The notes under the pieces are model-generated. The model was not told the origin of the DNA and ran no database searches. It was given only the letters and a program-made list of their open reading frames with translations. Both the position numbers and the translations under genes were made by a program. A DNA stretch of 64,000 nucleotides from Candidatus Defluviibacillus avedoerensis (GTDB lineage: Bacteria; Pseudomonadota; Gammaproteobacteria; Burkholderiales; Burkholderiaceae_C). Every line of letters starts with the position of its first letter. Positions within the stretch are counted from its first letter, which is position 1. Shown here piece by piece: positions 1-9,575 of this stretch. The stretch covers positions 124,001 to 188,000 of the forward strand of contig JADJBS010000009.1 in the NCBI GenBank assembly GCA_016703665.1. Reading direction: 5' to 3'.

Positions 1-2
1 AC

Positions 3-602
3 CTGGGTGCTTTCTTGTCCAATACGGTGAACCGCAAAGCGCTGGGCGCCTGGCTGGAGCGCGTGGTTTTCTCGTCAGCCCCCGGGGAACTGCCCTTTGC
101 TGTCAGCGATTTCCGTACCCGCCGCGTGGCACTTAACCAGGCTAATTTCGACCTCGCTTTGCAGGCCAGTTGCTCGATTCCGTTTGTGCTCCGCTCGGTC
201 AGCCAGATCCCGGGGGCTCCTCCGGGTGCTTACTGGGACGGCGGCCTGACCGACTACCACCTCCACCTGGACTACCGCCATCTGTGCGGGGATGACGGCT
301 TGGTGCTCTACCCGCATTTTCAAAAGAGCGTGGTGCCTGGCTGGCTGGACAAAGGCCTGAAGTGGCGCCACGGTGCGACCCGCTTTCTGGACAGCACCGT
401 GGTACTGGCGCCAGACCCCGCCTGGGTCAAAACCCTGCCAAACCGTAAGTTGCCTGACCGTACCGACTTCACCCGCTATGGGCCAGATCTAGCTGCCCGG
501 GTCAAAGCCTGGACGACGGCGGTCACCCAGGCCCAGCAGCTTGCCGACGAACTGCAAGCCTGGCTCCGCCAACCAGACATGAACCGGGTGGAAGCCCTTT
601 GA
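3..602 (+). CDS. Patatin-like phospholipase family protein, C-terminal part (5' end outside window)
   Basis: The frame is open from the window edge, so this is a 3' fragment of about 199 residues. It has the patatin-type DGG motif in the context YWDGG near residue 77 (Asp of the Ser/Asp dyad), preceded by a stretch like the family's A-S-x-S-I-P-x-x-F segment (ASCSIPFVLRS). The GxSxG nucleophile elbow should lie upstream of the window. Patatin-like proteins are lipid acyl hydrolases; the substrate cannot be told. It is followed after 9 bp by an AhpD-like gene on the same strand, so the two may be co-transcribed. Confidence 0.75.
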   Translation: MGAFLSNTVNRKALGAWLERVVFSSAPGELPFAVSDFRTRRVALNQANFDLALQASCSIPFVLRSVSQIPGAPPGAYWDGGLTDYHLHLDYRHLCGDDGLVLYPHFQKSVVPGWLDKGLKWRHGATRFLDSTVVLAPDPAWVKTLPNRKLPDRTDFTRYGPDLAARVKAWTTAVTQAQQLADELQAWLRQPDMNRVEAL

Positions 603-611
603 ACTGACCTT

Positions 612-1214
612 ATGCCACGCCTTCAACCACTCCCACCAGAAACCACGCCAGAACTGAAGCCATTTTTTGACTTCTTTCTGGGTACCCTGGGGTTCACGCC
701 CAACAGCGTGCTCACCATGCAGCGCAAGCCCAAACTGGTACAGGCATTTGCGCAACTCAATGCCGCCGTCATGGACCCGCAAGGCGAGGTGGATCTTGGT
801 TTTCGCCGCCTGATCGGTCACGTGGTTAGCAAGGTATCTGGATGCCTTTATTGCCAAGCCCACACTCTCTTAGGTGCTCATAATTTTGAAGTAAATGACG
901 AGAAACTGGCCGATGTCTGGACCTATTCCACCAGCCCGCACTACAGCCCGCGAGAGCGCATTGCGCTGGACTTCGCCATGGCGGCCGCCAGCCAGCCGAA
1001 TGCGGTGACCGATGAACTGTTCGCGCAAGTGCAACAGCACTGGAGCGAGGCTGAAATCGTGGAGATTCTGGGCGTGGTTGCCATGTTTGCCTTTTTGAAC
1101 CGCTGGAACGACACCATGGCAACCCCGTTGGAGGCAGCGCCCCTTGCGGTGGCTGAAAAGGCCCTGGGCAGCCAGTGCTGGTCAGCCGGTAAACACATCG
1201 AAAGCCAAGCATGA
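612..1214 (+). CDS. AhpD-like / carboxymuconolactone decarboxylase family protein
   Basis: A 200-residue all-helical protein of the AhpD-like fold. The redox motif C-L-Y-C-x-x-H sits near residues 78-84, matching the CxxCxxxH core of AhpD-type peroxidase reductases and the peroxidase-related subfamily. The family reduces or relays electrons from peroxiredoxins through the CxxC pair; the natural partner is not shown here. The stop overlaps the start of mnmH by 4 bp (ATGA), so the genes are translationally coupled. Family assignment is firm, biochemical role is not. Confidence 0.8.
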   Translation: MPRLQPLPPETTPELKPFFDFFLGTLGFTPNSVLTMQRKPKLVQAFAQLNAAVMDPQGEVDLGFRRLIGHVVSKVSGCLYCQAHTLLGAHNFEVNDEKLADVWTYSTSPHYSPRERIALDFAMAAASQPNAVTDELFAQVQQHWSEAEIVEILGVVAMFAFLNRWNDTMATPLEAAPLAVAEKALGSQCWSAGKHIESQA

Positions 1215-2266
1215 GAGAGCCGGTTCGAGTCACTGACAGGCAGCGTTTTGACACCCTCATTGACGCCCGTACCCCGGCTGAATTTGCCATCGACCACATT
1301 CCCGGTGCAATCAACTGCCCCACGCTCACCAACGAGCAGCGTGTGATCGTGGGTACTTTGTACAAGCAGGTCGGCTCTTTTGAGGCCAAACGGGTGGGTG
1401 GCGCCATGGTGGCCGAGAACCTGGCGCGGCACCTGCGCGAAGTCTTTGCTGACAAGCCAGCCAACTGGAAGCCGCTGATCTATTGCTGGCGGGGCGGGCT
1501 GCGCAGTGGCTCCATGACCCAGTGGTTGCGATTGGTGGGGTGGGACGCGCAGCAGTTGCCGGGTGGCTACAAAGCCTGGCGGCGGTATGTGATTGACCTG
1601 ATCGCCCGTGTAGCCCCCACACTCAATTTGCGCGTGGTGGTGGGCGCGACAGGCAGCGCCAAGACCAGCGTGCTGCAGGCGCTGGCCGCACAAGGGCATC
1701 AGGTGATCGACCTCGAAGGCCTGGCCTGCCACAAAGGCTCTGTGCTGGGCAACATGCCCGGTCAGCCGCAGCCGTCCCAGATTCGGTTTGAGACGCTGAT
1801 CTCTGAAAAGCTGGAGTCCATCGACCCCAGCCGCCCGGTGTTTGTGGAGGGCGAAAGCCGCAAAATTGGACGCCTGACGTTGCCAGAACCCCTGTTGGCC
1901 CACATGCGGGCCAGCCCCTGTGTCGAGATAGACGCCACGCCCGCCGCCCGTCTGGCTTACTTGCTGCGCGACTACGCCTACCTGGGTGAAGACCGCGAGC
2001 AGCTGTCCACCAAAATGGGCTTGCTGAAAGACCTTCACGGCAAGGCGGTGATCAGTCAGTGGCAGGATTGGGCCCTGCAGGGCCAGCTGGCGCCCTTGTT
2101 TGAGGCCTTGATGACTTCGCACTATGACCCTCATTACGCGCGCTCACAAAGCAAAAACTACGTTGGGTGGGCGGCTCGCCAATCTGTTGCAACGGACGAT
2201 CTGACGCCCACGGGCATTGACCTGCTGGCCACAGCGGTGGCTGAGTGCGTGCGGCCTTCAACTTAA
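1211..2266 (+). CDS. mnmH: tRNA 2-selenouridine(34) synthase MnmH (SelU/YbbB)
   Basis: 351 residues. The N-terminal rhodanese domain (about 1-125) has the catalytic Cys at about residue 92 in YCWRGGLRSG, and a C-terminal P-loop domain follows with GATGSAKT at about 145-152. This two-domain layout and length are diagnostic of MnmH, which geranylates and then selenates 2-thiouridine at the tRNA wobble position using selenophosphate. No selD is seen in the window. The ATG overlaps the upstream AhpD-like stop by 4 bp. All key residues are intact. Confidence 0.93.
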   Translation: MREPVRVTDRQRFDTLIDARTPAEFAIDHIPGAINCPTLTNEQRVIVGTLYKQVGSFEAKRVGGAMVAENLARHLREVFADKPANWKPLIYCWRGGLRSGSMTQWLRLVGWDAQQLPGGYKAWRRYVIDLIARVAPTLNLRVVVGATGSAKTSVLQALAAQGHQVIDLEGLACHKGSVLGNMPGQPQPSQIRFETLISEKLESIDPSRPVFVEGESRKIGRLTLPEPLLAHMRASPCVEIDATPAARLAYLLRDYAYLGEDREQLSTKMGLLKDLHGKAVISQWQDWALQGQLAPLFEALMTSHYDPHYARSQSKNYVGWAARQSVATDDLTPTGIDLLATAVAECVRPST

Positions 2267-2275
2267 GGATTCCTC

Positions 2276-3643
2276 ATGGGTGTCAGCATCACGTTTTTGG
2301 GCGGCGCCGACACGGTGACTGGCTCTAAGTACCTTGTCCGGCACGGCAAGCATTGCATGCTGGTGGACTGTGGCTTGTTCCAGGGTTACAAACAGCTGCG
2401 CCTGCGTAACTGGAATCCATTGCCTGTGGCGCCAGACCAGATTGATGCCGTGGTCCTGACCCACGCCCACCTGGACCACAGTGGCTACCTGCCGCTGTTG
2501 GCCAATGAAGGCTTCAGCGGCAAGGTGCACACCACCAAAGGCACCCAGCTGCTGTGCCGCATCCTGCTGCCAGACAGCGGTTACCTGCAAGAGGAAGACG
2601 CTGCCTTCGCCAACCGCCACGGCACCAGCAAACATTCGCCTGCCTTGCCGCTTTACACCCGCCAGGATGCGGTGAAATGCCAAAGCCTGATCAAGGCACA
2701 CCCTTTTGGCCAGACTTTTGAGCCGATCCCGGGGTGGCGCGTCAGCTTTACGCAGGCGGGGCATATCCTCGGGGCGGCCAGCGTCTTGCTGGAGCTTGCC
2801 GGGCGAAGGATCTTATTTTCGGGCGACCTGGGGCGGCCAGACGATTCGGTCATGAACCCACCCGATGCCCCCCCTGCGGCAGACACGGTGCTGATCGAAT
2901 CCACTTATGGCGACCGTCAGCACCCAGCTGAGAACCTGGAAGCCGAACTGGCGGTGGCACTCAAGCGCCTGGCTGCCCGTGGCGGCGTGGCCGTGGTGCC
3001 TGTGTTTGCGGTTGGGCGGGCCCAGGCCTTGCTGCATGCTATCGCCAACCTGAAAGAACGGCACGAAATCCCGCATGGCCTGCCCGTTTTTCTGGACAGC
3101 CCCATGGCAGTGCACACCACGCAACTGTTTGAAGAGCTTCATGGCGATGCCCATCGCCTTAACACCCGCGAAGTCAAGGCCCTGACACGCTGCGCCACCA
3201 TGGTCAACAGCACGGACGAATCCAAAGCCCTGGCTGGCCGGCATGGGCCCATGGTGATTTTGTCGGCCAGTGGCATGGCCACTGGGGGGCGAGTGCTACA
3301 TCATTTAGAGCACCATGTGGGCAACCACAAGAACATGGTGATCCTGACCGGCTTTCAGGCGCCAGGCACCCGGGGCGCAACATTGGCCAGCGGGGCTAAA
3401 ACGCTTCGCCTGCACGGGCGCGACCTGCCCGTTCACGCCGAGGTGGTGCAGTTGCAGTCTGCCTCGGCGCACGCTGATGCCAATCAACTGCTGGCTTGGC
3501 TGCGCAGCATGCCGAAGGCGCCGGACCAGGTTTATGTGGTCCACGGTGACCTGGCCGCGTCGGACGCCCTGAGGGCACGCATCCAGCGCGATCTGGGCTG
3601 GCGCGCGATGGTGCCGGAGCACGGGTCAACCTGGCCTTGTTAA
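2276..3643 (+). CDS. Metallo-beta-lactamase fold, beta-CASP RNA-processing ribonuclease
   Basis: 455 residues. The zinc-binding HxHxDH motif is at residues 63-68 (HAHLDH), followed by the GDLGRPDD segment and the beta-CASP elements SASGMATGGRVLHHL and the C-terminal SAHAD histidine motif. This is the YSH1/CPSF73-like family of MBL exonucleases and endonucleases acting on RNA. It starts 9 bp after mnmH with AAGGA upstream of ATG, probably the last gene of the same transcript. Substrate in bacteria is unknown for this subgroup. Confidence 0.9.
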   Translation: MGVSITFLGGADTVTGSKYLVRHGKHCMLVDCGLFQGYKQLRLRNWNPLPVAPDQIDAVVLTHAHLDHSGYLPLLANEGFSGKVHTTKGTQLLCRILLPDSGYLQEEDAAFANRHGTSKHSPALPLYTRQDAVKCQSLIKAHPFGQTFEPIPGWRVSFTQAGHILGAASVLLELAGRRILFSGDLGRPDDSVMNPPDAPPAADTVLIESTYGDRQHPAENLEAELAVALKRLAARGGVAVVPVFAVGRAQALLHAIANLKERHEIPHGLPVFLDSPMAVHTTQLFEELHGDAHRLNTREVKALTRCATMVNSTDESKALAGRHGPMVILSASGMATGGRVLHHLEHHVGNHKNMVILTGFQAPGTRGATLASGAKTLRLHGRDLPVHAEVVQLQSASAHADANQLLAWLRSMPKAPDQVYVVHGDLAASDALRARIQRDLGWRAMVPEHGSTWPC

Positions 3644-3743
3644 CCCCATCTGGGCGAAAAGTCACTCACGTGACATGAAGGGTTATTACCCCATGCTGAA
3701 GCAAACAAATTCAATAGGCAATAAGCTTTGCCTTATGAAGCGT

Positions 3744-3770
3744 TAAACACATCTGGACCTGAGCCACTAT
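3744..3770 (+). promoter_or_regulatory. Possible sigma-28 (FliA) promoter of the chemoreceptor gene
   Basis: TAAA, 15 bp, then GCCACTAT resembles the flagellar promoter TAAA-N15-GCCGATAA (4/4 and 5/8 matches). It lies 36 bp before the ATG of a chemoreceptor, a class of gene commonly read by FliA. The -10 match is imperfect, so this is tentative. Confidence 0.3.
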
Positions 3771-3806
3771 CAAGACGCCTAAATACCAAGAAAGACGGGA
3801 AATGTC

Positions 3807-5585
3807 ATGAACCTCAATGATCTGAAAATATCGCATCGCCTCACGCTCGGCTTTGGCCTGCTGGCACTGATCATCGCCTTGATGGGCTTGTTTTCCATCA
3901 TGAAGGTAGGCGAAGTCCAGAGTGACTTGAAGCTGACGACAGGCGACCGCATGCCCAAAGTGCTGTCGCTGTATGAGGTGCAAAACCAGGTCAACATCGT
4001 CGCACGCTCCGTTCGGAACATGTTGATCTTGTCGGACCCCGCTCAGATCAAGAGTGAGCGTGATCGGGTCGAATCTTCGCGCAAAGCCATTTCGGAGCGG
4101 CTAGACAAACTCAAGGACGAGATCACCAGCGACAAGGGCAGGGCAGTGCTGTCTACCTTGACTGAAAATCGTGTCCGCTATGTCGCCGTGCAGGACAAGT
4201 TCTTGGGCCTGATGGACAGCAACAAGGTGGACGAAGCCAAGGCCATGCTCGTTGCAGATCTGCGGGCGGCACAGAGTGCTTACCTTGAGTCTGTTGGCAA
4301 CATGATCAAGTTTCAGGTTGACTTGATGAATGCCAGCGCGGTGGAGGCTGACCGTGAAGTGAGCACCATGAAGGTGGAATTGATTGGCGTGATCCTGGTT
4401 TCGCTGGCGTTGGCAGCCTTTCTGGCTATCTGGATCATCCGCGCGGTGACCAAGCCCATTAACCAAGCCGTTGAAATCGCACGCTCGGTGGCTGCAGGCA
4501 ATCTCAGCACCCAGTTTGAGGCTCATGGTACCAACGAGACCGCGCAACTGCTGCACGCACTCAATGACATGCAATCCAGCCTGGTGAAGGTGGTGGACAA
4601 CGTACGTCAAGGCTCCGAGAGCGTCTCGACCGCGAGTGCCGAGATCGCCCAGGGTAACAACGACCTGTCTGCCCGCACCGAACAGCAGGCCAGCGCGCTC
4701 GAAGAAACCGCTGCCTCCATGGAGCAGTTAAGCGCCACGGTCAAGCAAAACGCCGACAGCGCCCGCACCGCCAATCAACTGGCCATGAGCGCATCGACAG
4801 TAGCCGTCAAGGGTGGTGAAGTGGTGGCCGAGGTAGTGGACACCATGAAGGGCATCAACGACGCATCCAAAAAGATCTCTGACATCATCAGCGTGATCGA
4901 TGGCATTGCCTTCCAGACCAACATCCTGGCGCTGAATGCCGCCGTGGAAGCCGCCCGGGCAGGCGAGCAGGGCAGGGGCTTTGCCGTGGTGGCCAGCGAG
5001 GTGCGCTCACTGGCAGGCCGCTCTGCTGATGCAGCCAAGGAAATCAAGTCATTGATCAGCACCAGCGTGGAGCGTGTCGAGCATGGCACAGCCCTGGTGG
5101 ACAACGCTGGCGCGACCATGACCGAGGTGGTCAGTTCGATCAGACGGGTAACGGACTTGATGGGTGAGATCAGTGCAGCCAGCACCGAGCAGAGCCAGGG
5201 CGTGATGCAGGTTGGCGAGGCCGTCATGCAAATGGACCAGGTCACCCAGCAAAACGCCGCTTTGGTCGAAGAAATGGCCGCTGCCGCCACCAGCCTGAAG
5301 TCTCAGGCCCATGATCTGGTGCAGACGGTGGCTGTGTTCAACCTGGGCGACAGTCACCGGACTGCGCCAGCCAGGGCTCGTGCGCCTGCCCTGCACAACA
5401 GCCCTTCCAGCTTCAAGGCAGCTGCGCCCAAGAAGCTCTCTACCTCATCGCCGCCCAAGCCTGCAGCTTTCAAGCCCAAGGCTCCGGCACCTGCCATTGC
5501 TGCTGCCAAGGCACCTGCACCGGCGGTTGCCAAAGCACCGCCACCCCCAGCCAAGGCTGCAGATGACGATTGGGAAACCTTCTAA
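3807..5585 (+). CDS. Methyl-accepting chemotaxis protein (4-helix-bundle sensor)
   Basis: 592 residues. TM1 lies at about 14-32, a periplasmic helical bundle rich in charged residues follows, then TM2 at about 192-212 (LIGVILVSLALAAFLAIW), a HAMP domain, and the cytoplasmic MA domain with the conserved hairpin tip EQGRGFAVVASEVRSLA. The tail is rich in Ala, Pro and Lys and ends in DDWETF, a CheR/CheB-tethering pentapeptide of the xWxxF type. It is a Tar/Tsr-class transducer; the ligand cannot be read from sequence. The ATG has GGGAAA upstream. The gene stands alone and converges on the acyltransferase gene. Confidence 0.93.
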   Translation: MNLNDLKISHRLTLGFGLLALIIALMGLFSIMKVGEVQSDLKLTTGDRMPKVLSLYEVQNQVNIVARSVRNMLILSDPAQIKSERDRVESSRKAISERLDKLKDEITSDKGRAVLSTLTENRVRYVAVQDKFLGLMDSNKVDEAKAMLVADLRAAQSAYLESVGNMIKFQVDLMNASAVEADREVSTMKVELIGVILVSLALAAFLAIWIIRAVTKPINQAVEIARSVAAGNLSTQFEAHGTNETAQLLHALNDMQSSLVKVVDNVRQGSESVSTASAEIAQGNNDLSARTEQQASALEETAASMEQLSATVKQNADSARTANQLAMSASTVAVKGGEVVAEVVDTMKGINDASKKISDIISVIDGIAFQTNILALNAAVEAARAGEQGRGFAVVASEVRSLAGRSADAAKEIKSLISTSVERVEHGTALVDNAGATMTEVVSSIRRVTDLMGEISAASTEQSQGVMQVGEAVMQMDQVTQQNAALVEEMAAAATSLKSQAHDLVQTVAVFNLGDSHRTAPARARAPALHNSPSSFKAAAPKKLSTSSPPKPAAFKPKAPAPAIAAAKAPAPAVAKAPPPPAKAADDDWETF

Positions 5586-5594
5586 AGCCTGGGA

Positions 5595-6182
5595 CTAGGC
5601 GTCAAACTGACCAGCGTTCTTGCCTTTGAAGGAGGCATAGAACGCTTTGATGGCGGTCATGTCTTGCTCGACGTCGCCCGTAGGCTCAAATATGGGGCCA
5701 AGCCCACTGCGTTTGTGGGCGTAGTCCATATAGGCCATGACGATTGGAACTTTGGCGCCCAGGGCAATGTAGTAAAAGCCTGTTTTCCAGTAGCGCGTCT
5801 TGCTGCGGGTACCCTCTGGCGGCACCACCAGTTGCAGGTTGCCTGATGCGTCCTGAATGGCCTGTGCCGAGGCACTCACCAAATTGGTGGATTGCTCGCG
5901 GTTAACCGGTATGCCACCCAGCCACTTCATCAAACCGCCAAAAGGCCAGCGGAAGATGCTTTGCTTGCCCATCCAGTAAATGTTCAGGCGCAGTGAAAAA
6001 GCCACCATCAAGGTGTAGGGCAGGTCCCAGTTGCTGGTGTGGGGCGCTGCAATCAACACGCTTTTGGTGGCACTGGGGGGAAGACTGCCCTCAACCGTCC
6101 AACCGGTGGCTTTGAGAAAGCCCTTGGACATGGCCCTGAACAGGGTGTTGACGACGGGCGTCGTGAAGATGGTTCTGTGCAT
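5595..6182 (-). CDS. PlsC-like 1-acyl-glycerol-3-phosphate acyltransferase family protein
   Basis: 195 residues with the HX4D acyltransferase motif HTSNWD at 48-53 and a PPEGTRSK block at about 120-127, the phosphate-binding EGTR motif. These are the catalytic signatures of lysophospholipid acyltransferases, which transfer an acyl group to a glycerolipid at the membrane. It is shorter than PlsC (about 240) and belongs to the small subgroup with a G-x-P-V-N-R block (GGIPVNR). It starts 70 bp after the next gene upstream on the same strand. Confidence 0.85.
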   Translation of the reverse strand: MHRTIFTTPVVNTLFRAMSKGFLKATGWTVEGSLPPSATKSVLIAAPHTSNWDLPYTLMVAFSLRLNIYWMGKQSIFRWPFGGLMKWLGGIPVNREQSTNLVSASAQAIQDASGNLQLVVPPEGTRSKTRYWKTGFYYIALGAKVPIVMAYMDYAHKRSGLGPIFEPTGDVEQDMTAIKAFYASFKGKNAGQFDA

Positions 6183-6252
6183 GATTGAAAAGCCCGTCGG
6201 TGGGCGAGTGAGTATCGCCGCTCAGGCCAGACAGTGTCTGGCCATGGGTCTT

Positions 6253-6609
6253 TCAGGCGCTGGCAGGCGCCGAGAAGTTATCAAATGCTTTGAGTGCTTC
6301 GGCGGCGTACATCAGTGCTGGGCCACCGCCCATGTACACGCAGACGGTCAGCATCTCTTCCAGCTCTTGCTTGGTGCATCCCAGCTTGATCAAGGCTTTG
6401 ACATGGAAGCCCACACAGCCAGAGCAATGCTGGGTAATGCCAATGGCAAGGGCGATCAACTCTTTGTTTTTGGCGCTGACTGCGCCTTCTGCCATCGCCG
6501 CTTTGGCCAGTTGCCCAAAGCCTGTCATGGCCTCGGTTTGAGATTTACGCAGCGGACCCAGGGCAGAGTTGATGTTCTGGACAAGGCCAGCATGGTCAAA
6601 AGTACTCAT
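6253..6609 (-). CDS. AhpD-like / carboxymuconolactone decarboxylase family protein
   Basis: 118 residues. The AhpD-type motif CSGCVGFH lies near residues 61-68, and the length is that of the small CMD family proteins (about 110-130) that act as disulfide reductases or gamma-carboxymuconolactone decarboxylases. The double Cys plus His favours the redox branch. It sits between a chemoreceptor and an acyltransferase and has no aromatic-pathway neighbour here. Confidence 0.85.
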   Translation of the reverse strand: MSTFDHAGLVQNINSALGPLRKSQTEAMTGFGQLAKAAMAEGAVSAKNKELIALAIGITQHCSGCVGFHVKALIKLGCTKQELEEMLTVCVYMGGGPALMYAAEALKAFDNFSAPASA

Positions 6610-6659
6610 TCAATTCATCCTTTCATTAGCAGCGACTAATGTAACCACAAGTCGGCAGT

Positions 6660-8243
6660 TCAAGCTGCTAAGCGCATTGAATGTGAAGCCGACAGTTTGA
6701 ATGCCGACACCGTGTTGACCAGATCCAGTGCCTGTGATTTGAGCCCAGTGGCGGCGGCCGCCATTTCTTCGACCAGTGCTGCGTTTTGTTGGGTGACCTG
6801 ATCGAGTGTGTTCACTGCGTCGCCAATCTGTGCCACGCCCTTGCTCTGCTCGGCGCTGGCTGCGCTGATGTCCCCCATGATGTGGGTCACCCGCTGGATG
6901 CTGGCCACCAGCTCGGTCATGGTGGAGCCAGCCTGATCGACCAGTACCGTGCCCTGCTCGACACGGCCAACGCTGTCTTGTATCAAAGCTTTAATTTCTT
7001 TGGCGGCGTCGGCCGAGCGGCTCGCCAAGCTGCGGACTTCACTGGCCACCACTGCAAAGCCACGCCCTTGCTCACCGGCGCGTGCCGCCTCAACCGCCGC
7101 ATTGAGCGCAAGGATGTTGGTCTGGAACGCAATGCCATCGATGACGCCAATGATCTCGGAGATCTTTTTGCTCGAACCGTTGATGCCCTTCATGGTGTCC
7201 ACTACCTGGGCAACCACCTGACCGCCTTTGACTGCAATGGTGGCGGCCTGTTGGGCCATCTGGTTTGCCTGAGCGGCATTGTCGTTGTTGTGCTGGACGT
7301 TGGAGGCCACTTCCTCCATGTTGGCGGCTGTTTGCTGCAGTGTGCTGGCCTGACTTTCTGTGCGGGCACTCAGGTCATGGTTACCCTGGGCAATTTCTGT
7401 GGAGGCGGTGGCAACAGCCTCAGAGCCGTCACGAACCGTTCGAACCACCGTCGCCAGGCCGTCCCGCATGGCACGCACATCAAAAAGCAGGCTGCTTGTA
7501 TCGCCTGGTTTGAGTTGCACCTCCACATCCAGGTCACCCTGGGCAATGCTTTGCATGACGCTGGCTGCATAACTGGGTTCTCCACCCAACTGGCGGAGCA
7601 AGCCCCGTGTGATCGCCACGCTGATCAGCAACAAAATGGCCACGAGGATGATGGTGCCTACTGCCAGCCCCATGGCCCGCTTGATGATGATCGCATCCAC
7701 CGAGTCTGCGTAAACACCAGAACCAATGACCCAGCCCCAGGGCTCAAAACCTTTGACATAGGACACCTTGGGCACCGGTTTGTCACTGCCTGGTTTGGGC
7801 CACATGTAATAAATGATGCCAGCGCCATTCGCCTTGACCATCTTGACGAATTCGACAAACAGGTACTTGCCGTCAGGGTCTTTGTTGTTGCTCAGGTCCG
7901 TGCCGTCAAGCTCAGTCCTGACAGAGTGCATGACCATGCGCGGCTGCATGTCGTTGATCCAGAAATACTCGTTGCCGCTGTAGCGCAAGGCCTTCACGGC
8001 CGCCATGGCCTGCTGTTTGGCGTCTTGTTCGGTCAGCTTGCCATTGCGTGCCTGATCATGAAAATGTTTGACCAGGGTGTGGGCCACTTCAACCGTCTGG
8101 CGCACGCTGTCCTGGCTGGCGCTCATGATCTGTGCCCGCTCAGAGACCAGGAAGAACAGCGCCAATATCAGCGTGCCAAGGGTAGCGCTGGCGATGATCA
8201 AACCAAGGCGTTTAGCGATGCCCAGCGAATGGACTTGAAACAT
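6660..8243 (-). CDS. Methyl-accepting chemotaxis protein with a single Cache sensor domain
   Basis: 527 residues. TM1 at about 14-31 precedes a periplasmic sCache domain (about 35-180, with NEYFWINDMQPRMVMHP-like and YVKGFEPWGWVIGSG segments), then TM2 (about 190-210), HAMP and MA domain with the EQGRGFAVVASEVRSLA hairpin. Single Cache receptors commonly sense small organic acids. Unlike the receptor at 3.8 kb it lacks a WETF-type C-terminal tether. It reads leftward, alone, with GAAGGAG before the ATG. Confidence 0.93.
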   Translation of the reverse strand: MFQVHSLGIAKRLGLIIASATLGTLILALFFLVSERAQIMSASQDSVRQTVEVAHTLVKHFHDQARNGKLTEQDAKQQAMAAVKALRYSGNEYFWINDMQPRMVMHSVRTELDGTDLSNNKDPDGKYLFVEFVKMVKANGAGIIYYMWPKPGSDKPVPKVSYVKGFEPWGWVIGSGVYADSVDAIIIKRAMGLAVGTIILVAILLLISVAITRGLLRQLGGEPSYAASVMQSIAQGDLDVEVQLKPGDTSSLLFDVRAMRDGLATVVRTVRDGSEAVATASTEIAQGNHDLSARTESQASTLQQTAANMEEVASNVQHNNDNAAQANQMAQQAATIAVKGGQVVAQVVDTMKGINGSSKKISEIIGVIDGIAFQTNILALNAAVEAARAGEQGRGFAVVASEVRSLASRSADAAKEIKALIQDSVGRVEQGTVLVDQAGSTMTELVASIQRVTHIMGDISAASAEQSKGVAQIGDAVNTLDQVTQQNAALVEEMAAAATGLKSQALDLVNTVSAFKLSASHSMRLAA

Positions 8244-8384
8244 GTCGTCTCCTTCGTTGGCTGAAGGAACAAGCGAGGTGTCCCGTATGTGTCAGGCCAG
8301 CAGGCACTATAGTTCATTGGCGAGACGACGGCTTCTTGCGCCCAAATACCACCGCAATGCACTCAGGTATGCGGTACTTTTACC

Positions 8385-9521
8385 CTACATGGACGACGCC
8401 AGCATCGCCTCATATTCCGCTGGGCTGGCGATGCGGGGGTTGGTCTTATGGCAATGATCAGCCAGCGCGCCTTTGATCACATCGGCAAACTGCGCCTTTT
8501 CTACCCCCATGGCGCCCAACCCCGTCGGAAGGCCCAGCCGGGCATTCATGTCAGTCAAGGCGTCGGCCACATCACGACCCAAAGCAAGCCCCATGGCATG
8601 CGCCATGCGGGCCAGGCGGTCCTCTTTTTGAATGGATTCGGCCACCGCATTGAAGCGCACGACCGCAGGTAAAAACATGGCATTCAAGGTGCCATGGTGC
8701 AGACGGGGGTTGACGCCGCCCAGGCTGTGGCTCAGTGAATGCACGCAGCCAAGGCCTTTTTGGAACGCCATGGCGCCATGCATGCTGGCGCACATCAGGT
8801 TCAGACGGGCGTCGCGGTTTGCTCCATTTTTAGTAGCTGCTTCGATAGACCCCCAGCCCCGGCGCAGGCCTTCCAGTGCAATGCCGTCGGCGGGTGGATT
8901 GAAAGCGGGTGCCATGAAGGTTTCCATGCAATGCGCGATGGCGTCCATGCCGGTGGCTGCGGTCAGCATGGGCGGCAGGCCCAGGGTGAGTTCAGGGTCG
9001 CAAATCGCGCTCTTGGGTACCAGATGCCAGGAGTGAAAGCCCAGTTTACGGTGGTCGTCCACGATGATGATCGCGCCGCGCGCGACTTCAGAGCCGGTGC
9101 CGCTGGTGGTAGGCACCGCGATCAGTGGCGCGACCCGCTCCGTGATGCGGGGCGAGCCACCTTCTATGGTGGCGTAGTGGGTGAGGGGGCCCTCATGCGT
9201 GGCGGCAATGGCCACTCCCTTGGCACAGTCGATGGCGCTGCCACCGCCGACGGCAATCAGGCCGTCGCAGTTTGCGCTTTTGTACAAGGCCGCCGCCGCA
9301 CGGACGGCTGCTTCGGTTGGGTTGGAGGGGGTCTGGTCAAACACCGTACAGGCAAGACCATTCAATTGATCCAGTGCTTTTTGCAATACGCCAGCAGCTT
9401 TGACACCCGCGTCGGTCACCACCAGGGGCCGGGTAATGCCCACCCGCTGGCATTCGGACTTGAGCATTTGGACTGCGCCAAACTCCAGATGGATGTGGGT
9501 CACGTAATAGATGTAGGCCAT
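8385..9521 (-). CDS. Iron-containing alcohol dehydrogenase
   Basis: About 378 residues from the ATG at 9521 (MAYIYYVTH), preferred over an upstream ATG because homologues begin there and AGAGA precedes it. It has the nucleotide-binding GGGSAIDCAK, the family block TTSGTGSEVARGAII, and metal-ligand histidines in AHCMETFMAPAFNP and HSLSHSLGG. It is a group III Fe-dependent NAD(P)-linked alcohol dehydrogenase; substrate unknown. It is divergent from an esterase gene 54 bp away, suggesting a shared control region. A short dispersed repeat is embedded at 8818-8844. Confidence 0.9.
   Translation of the reverse strand: MAYIYYVTHIHLEFGAVQMLKSECQRVGITRPLVVTDAGVKAAGVLQKALDQLNGLACTVFDQTPSNPTEAAVRAAAALYKSANCDGLIAVGGGSAIDCAKGVAIAATHEGPLTHYATIEGGSPRITERVAPLIAVPTTSGTGSEVARGAIIIVDDHRKLGFHSWHLVPKSAICDPELTLGLPPMLTAATGMDAIAHCMETFMAPAFNPPADGIALEGLRRGWGSIEAATKNGANRDARLNLMCASMHGAMAFQKGLGCVHSLSHSLGGVNPRLHHGTLNAMFLPAVVRFNAVAESIQKEDRLARMAHAMGLALGRDVADALTDMNARLGLPTGLGAMGVEKAQFADVIKGALADHCHKTNPRIASPAEYEAMLASSM
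8818..8844. repeat. Dispersed AT-rich repeat, copy in adh
   Basis: TTTGCTCCATTTTTAGTAGC is closely similar to copies at 12.76, 36.35, 44.16 and 51.2 kb. It lies in frame within the alcohol dehydrogenase and codes for part of SIEAATKNGANRD on the minus strand. Confidence 0.55.
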
Positions 9522-9575
9522 GGTGTCTCTCGTGTTGAGGTTGCGCAAATACCAAGCGTTACGATACCAGCCTTC

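Noticed and set aside
941..2134. 397-codon minus-strand open frame opposite mnmH
   Set aside because: Shadow of MnmH; no motif on its own.
6786..8264. 492-codon plus-strand open frame opposite the Cache chemoreceptor
   Set aside because: Shadow of a chemoreceptor with complete HAMP and signalling domains.
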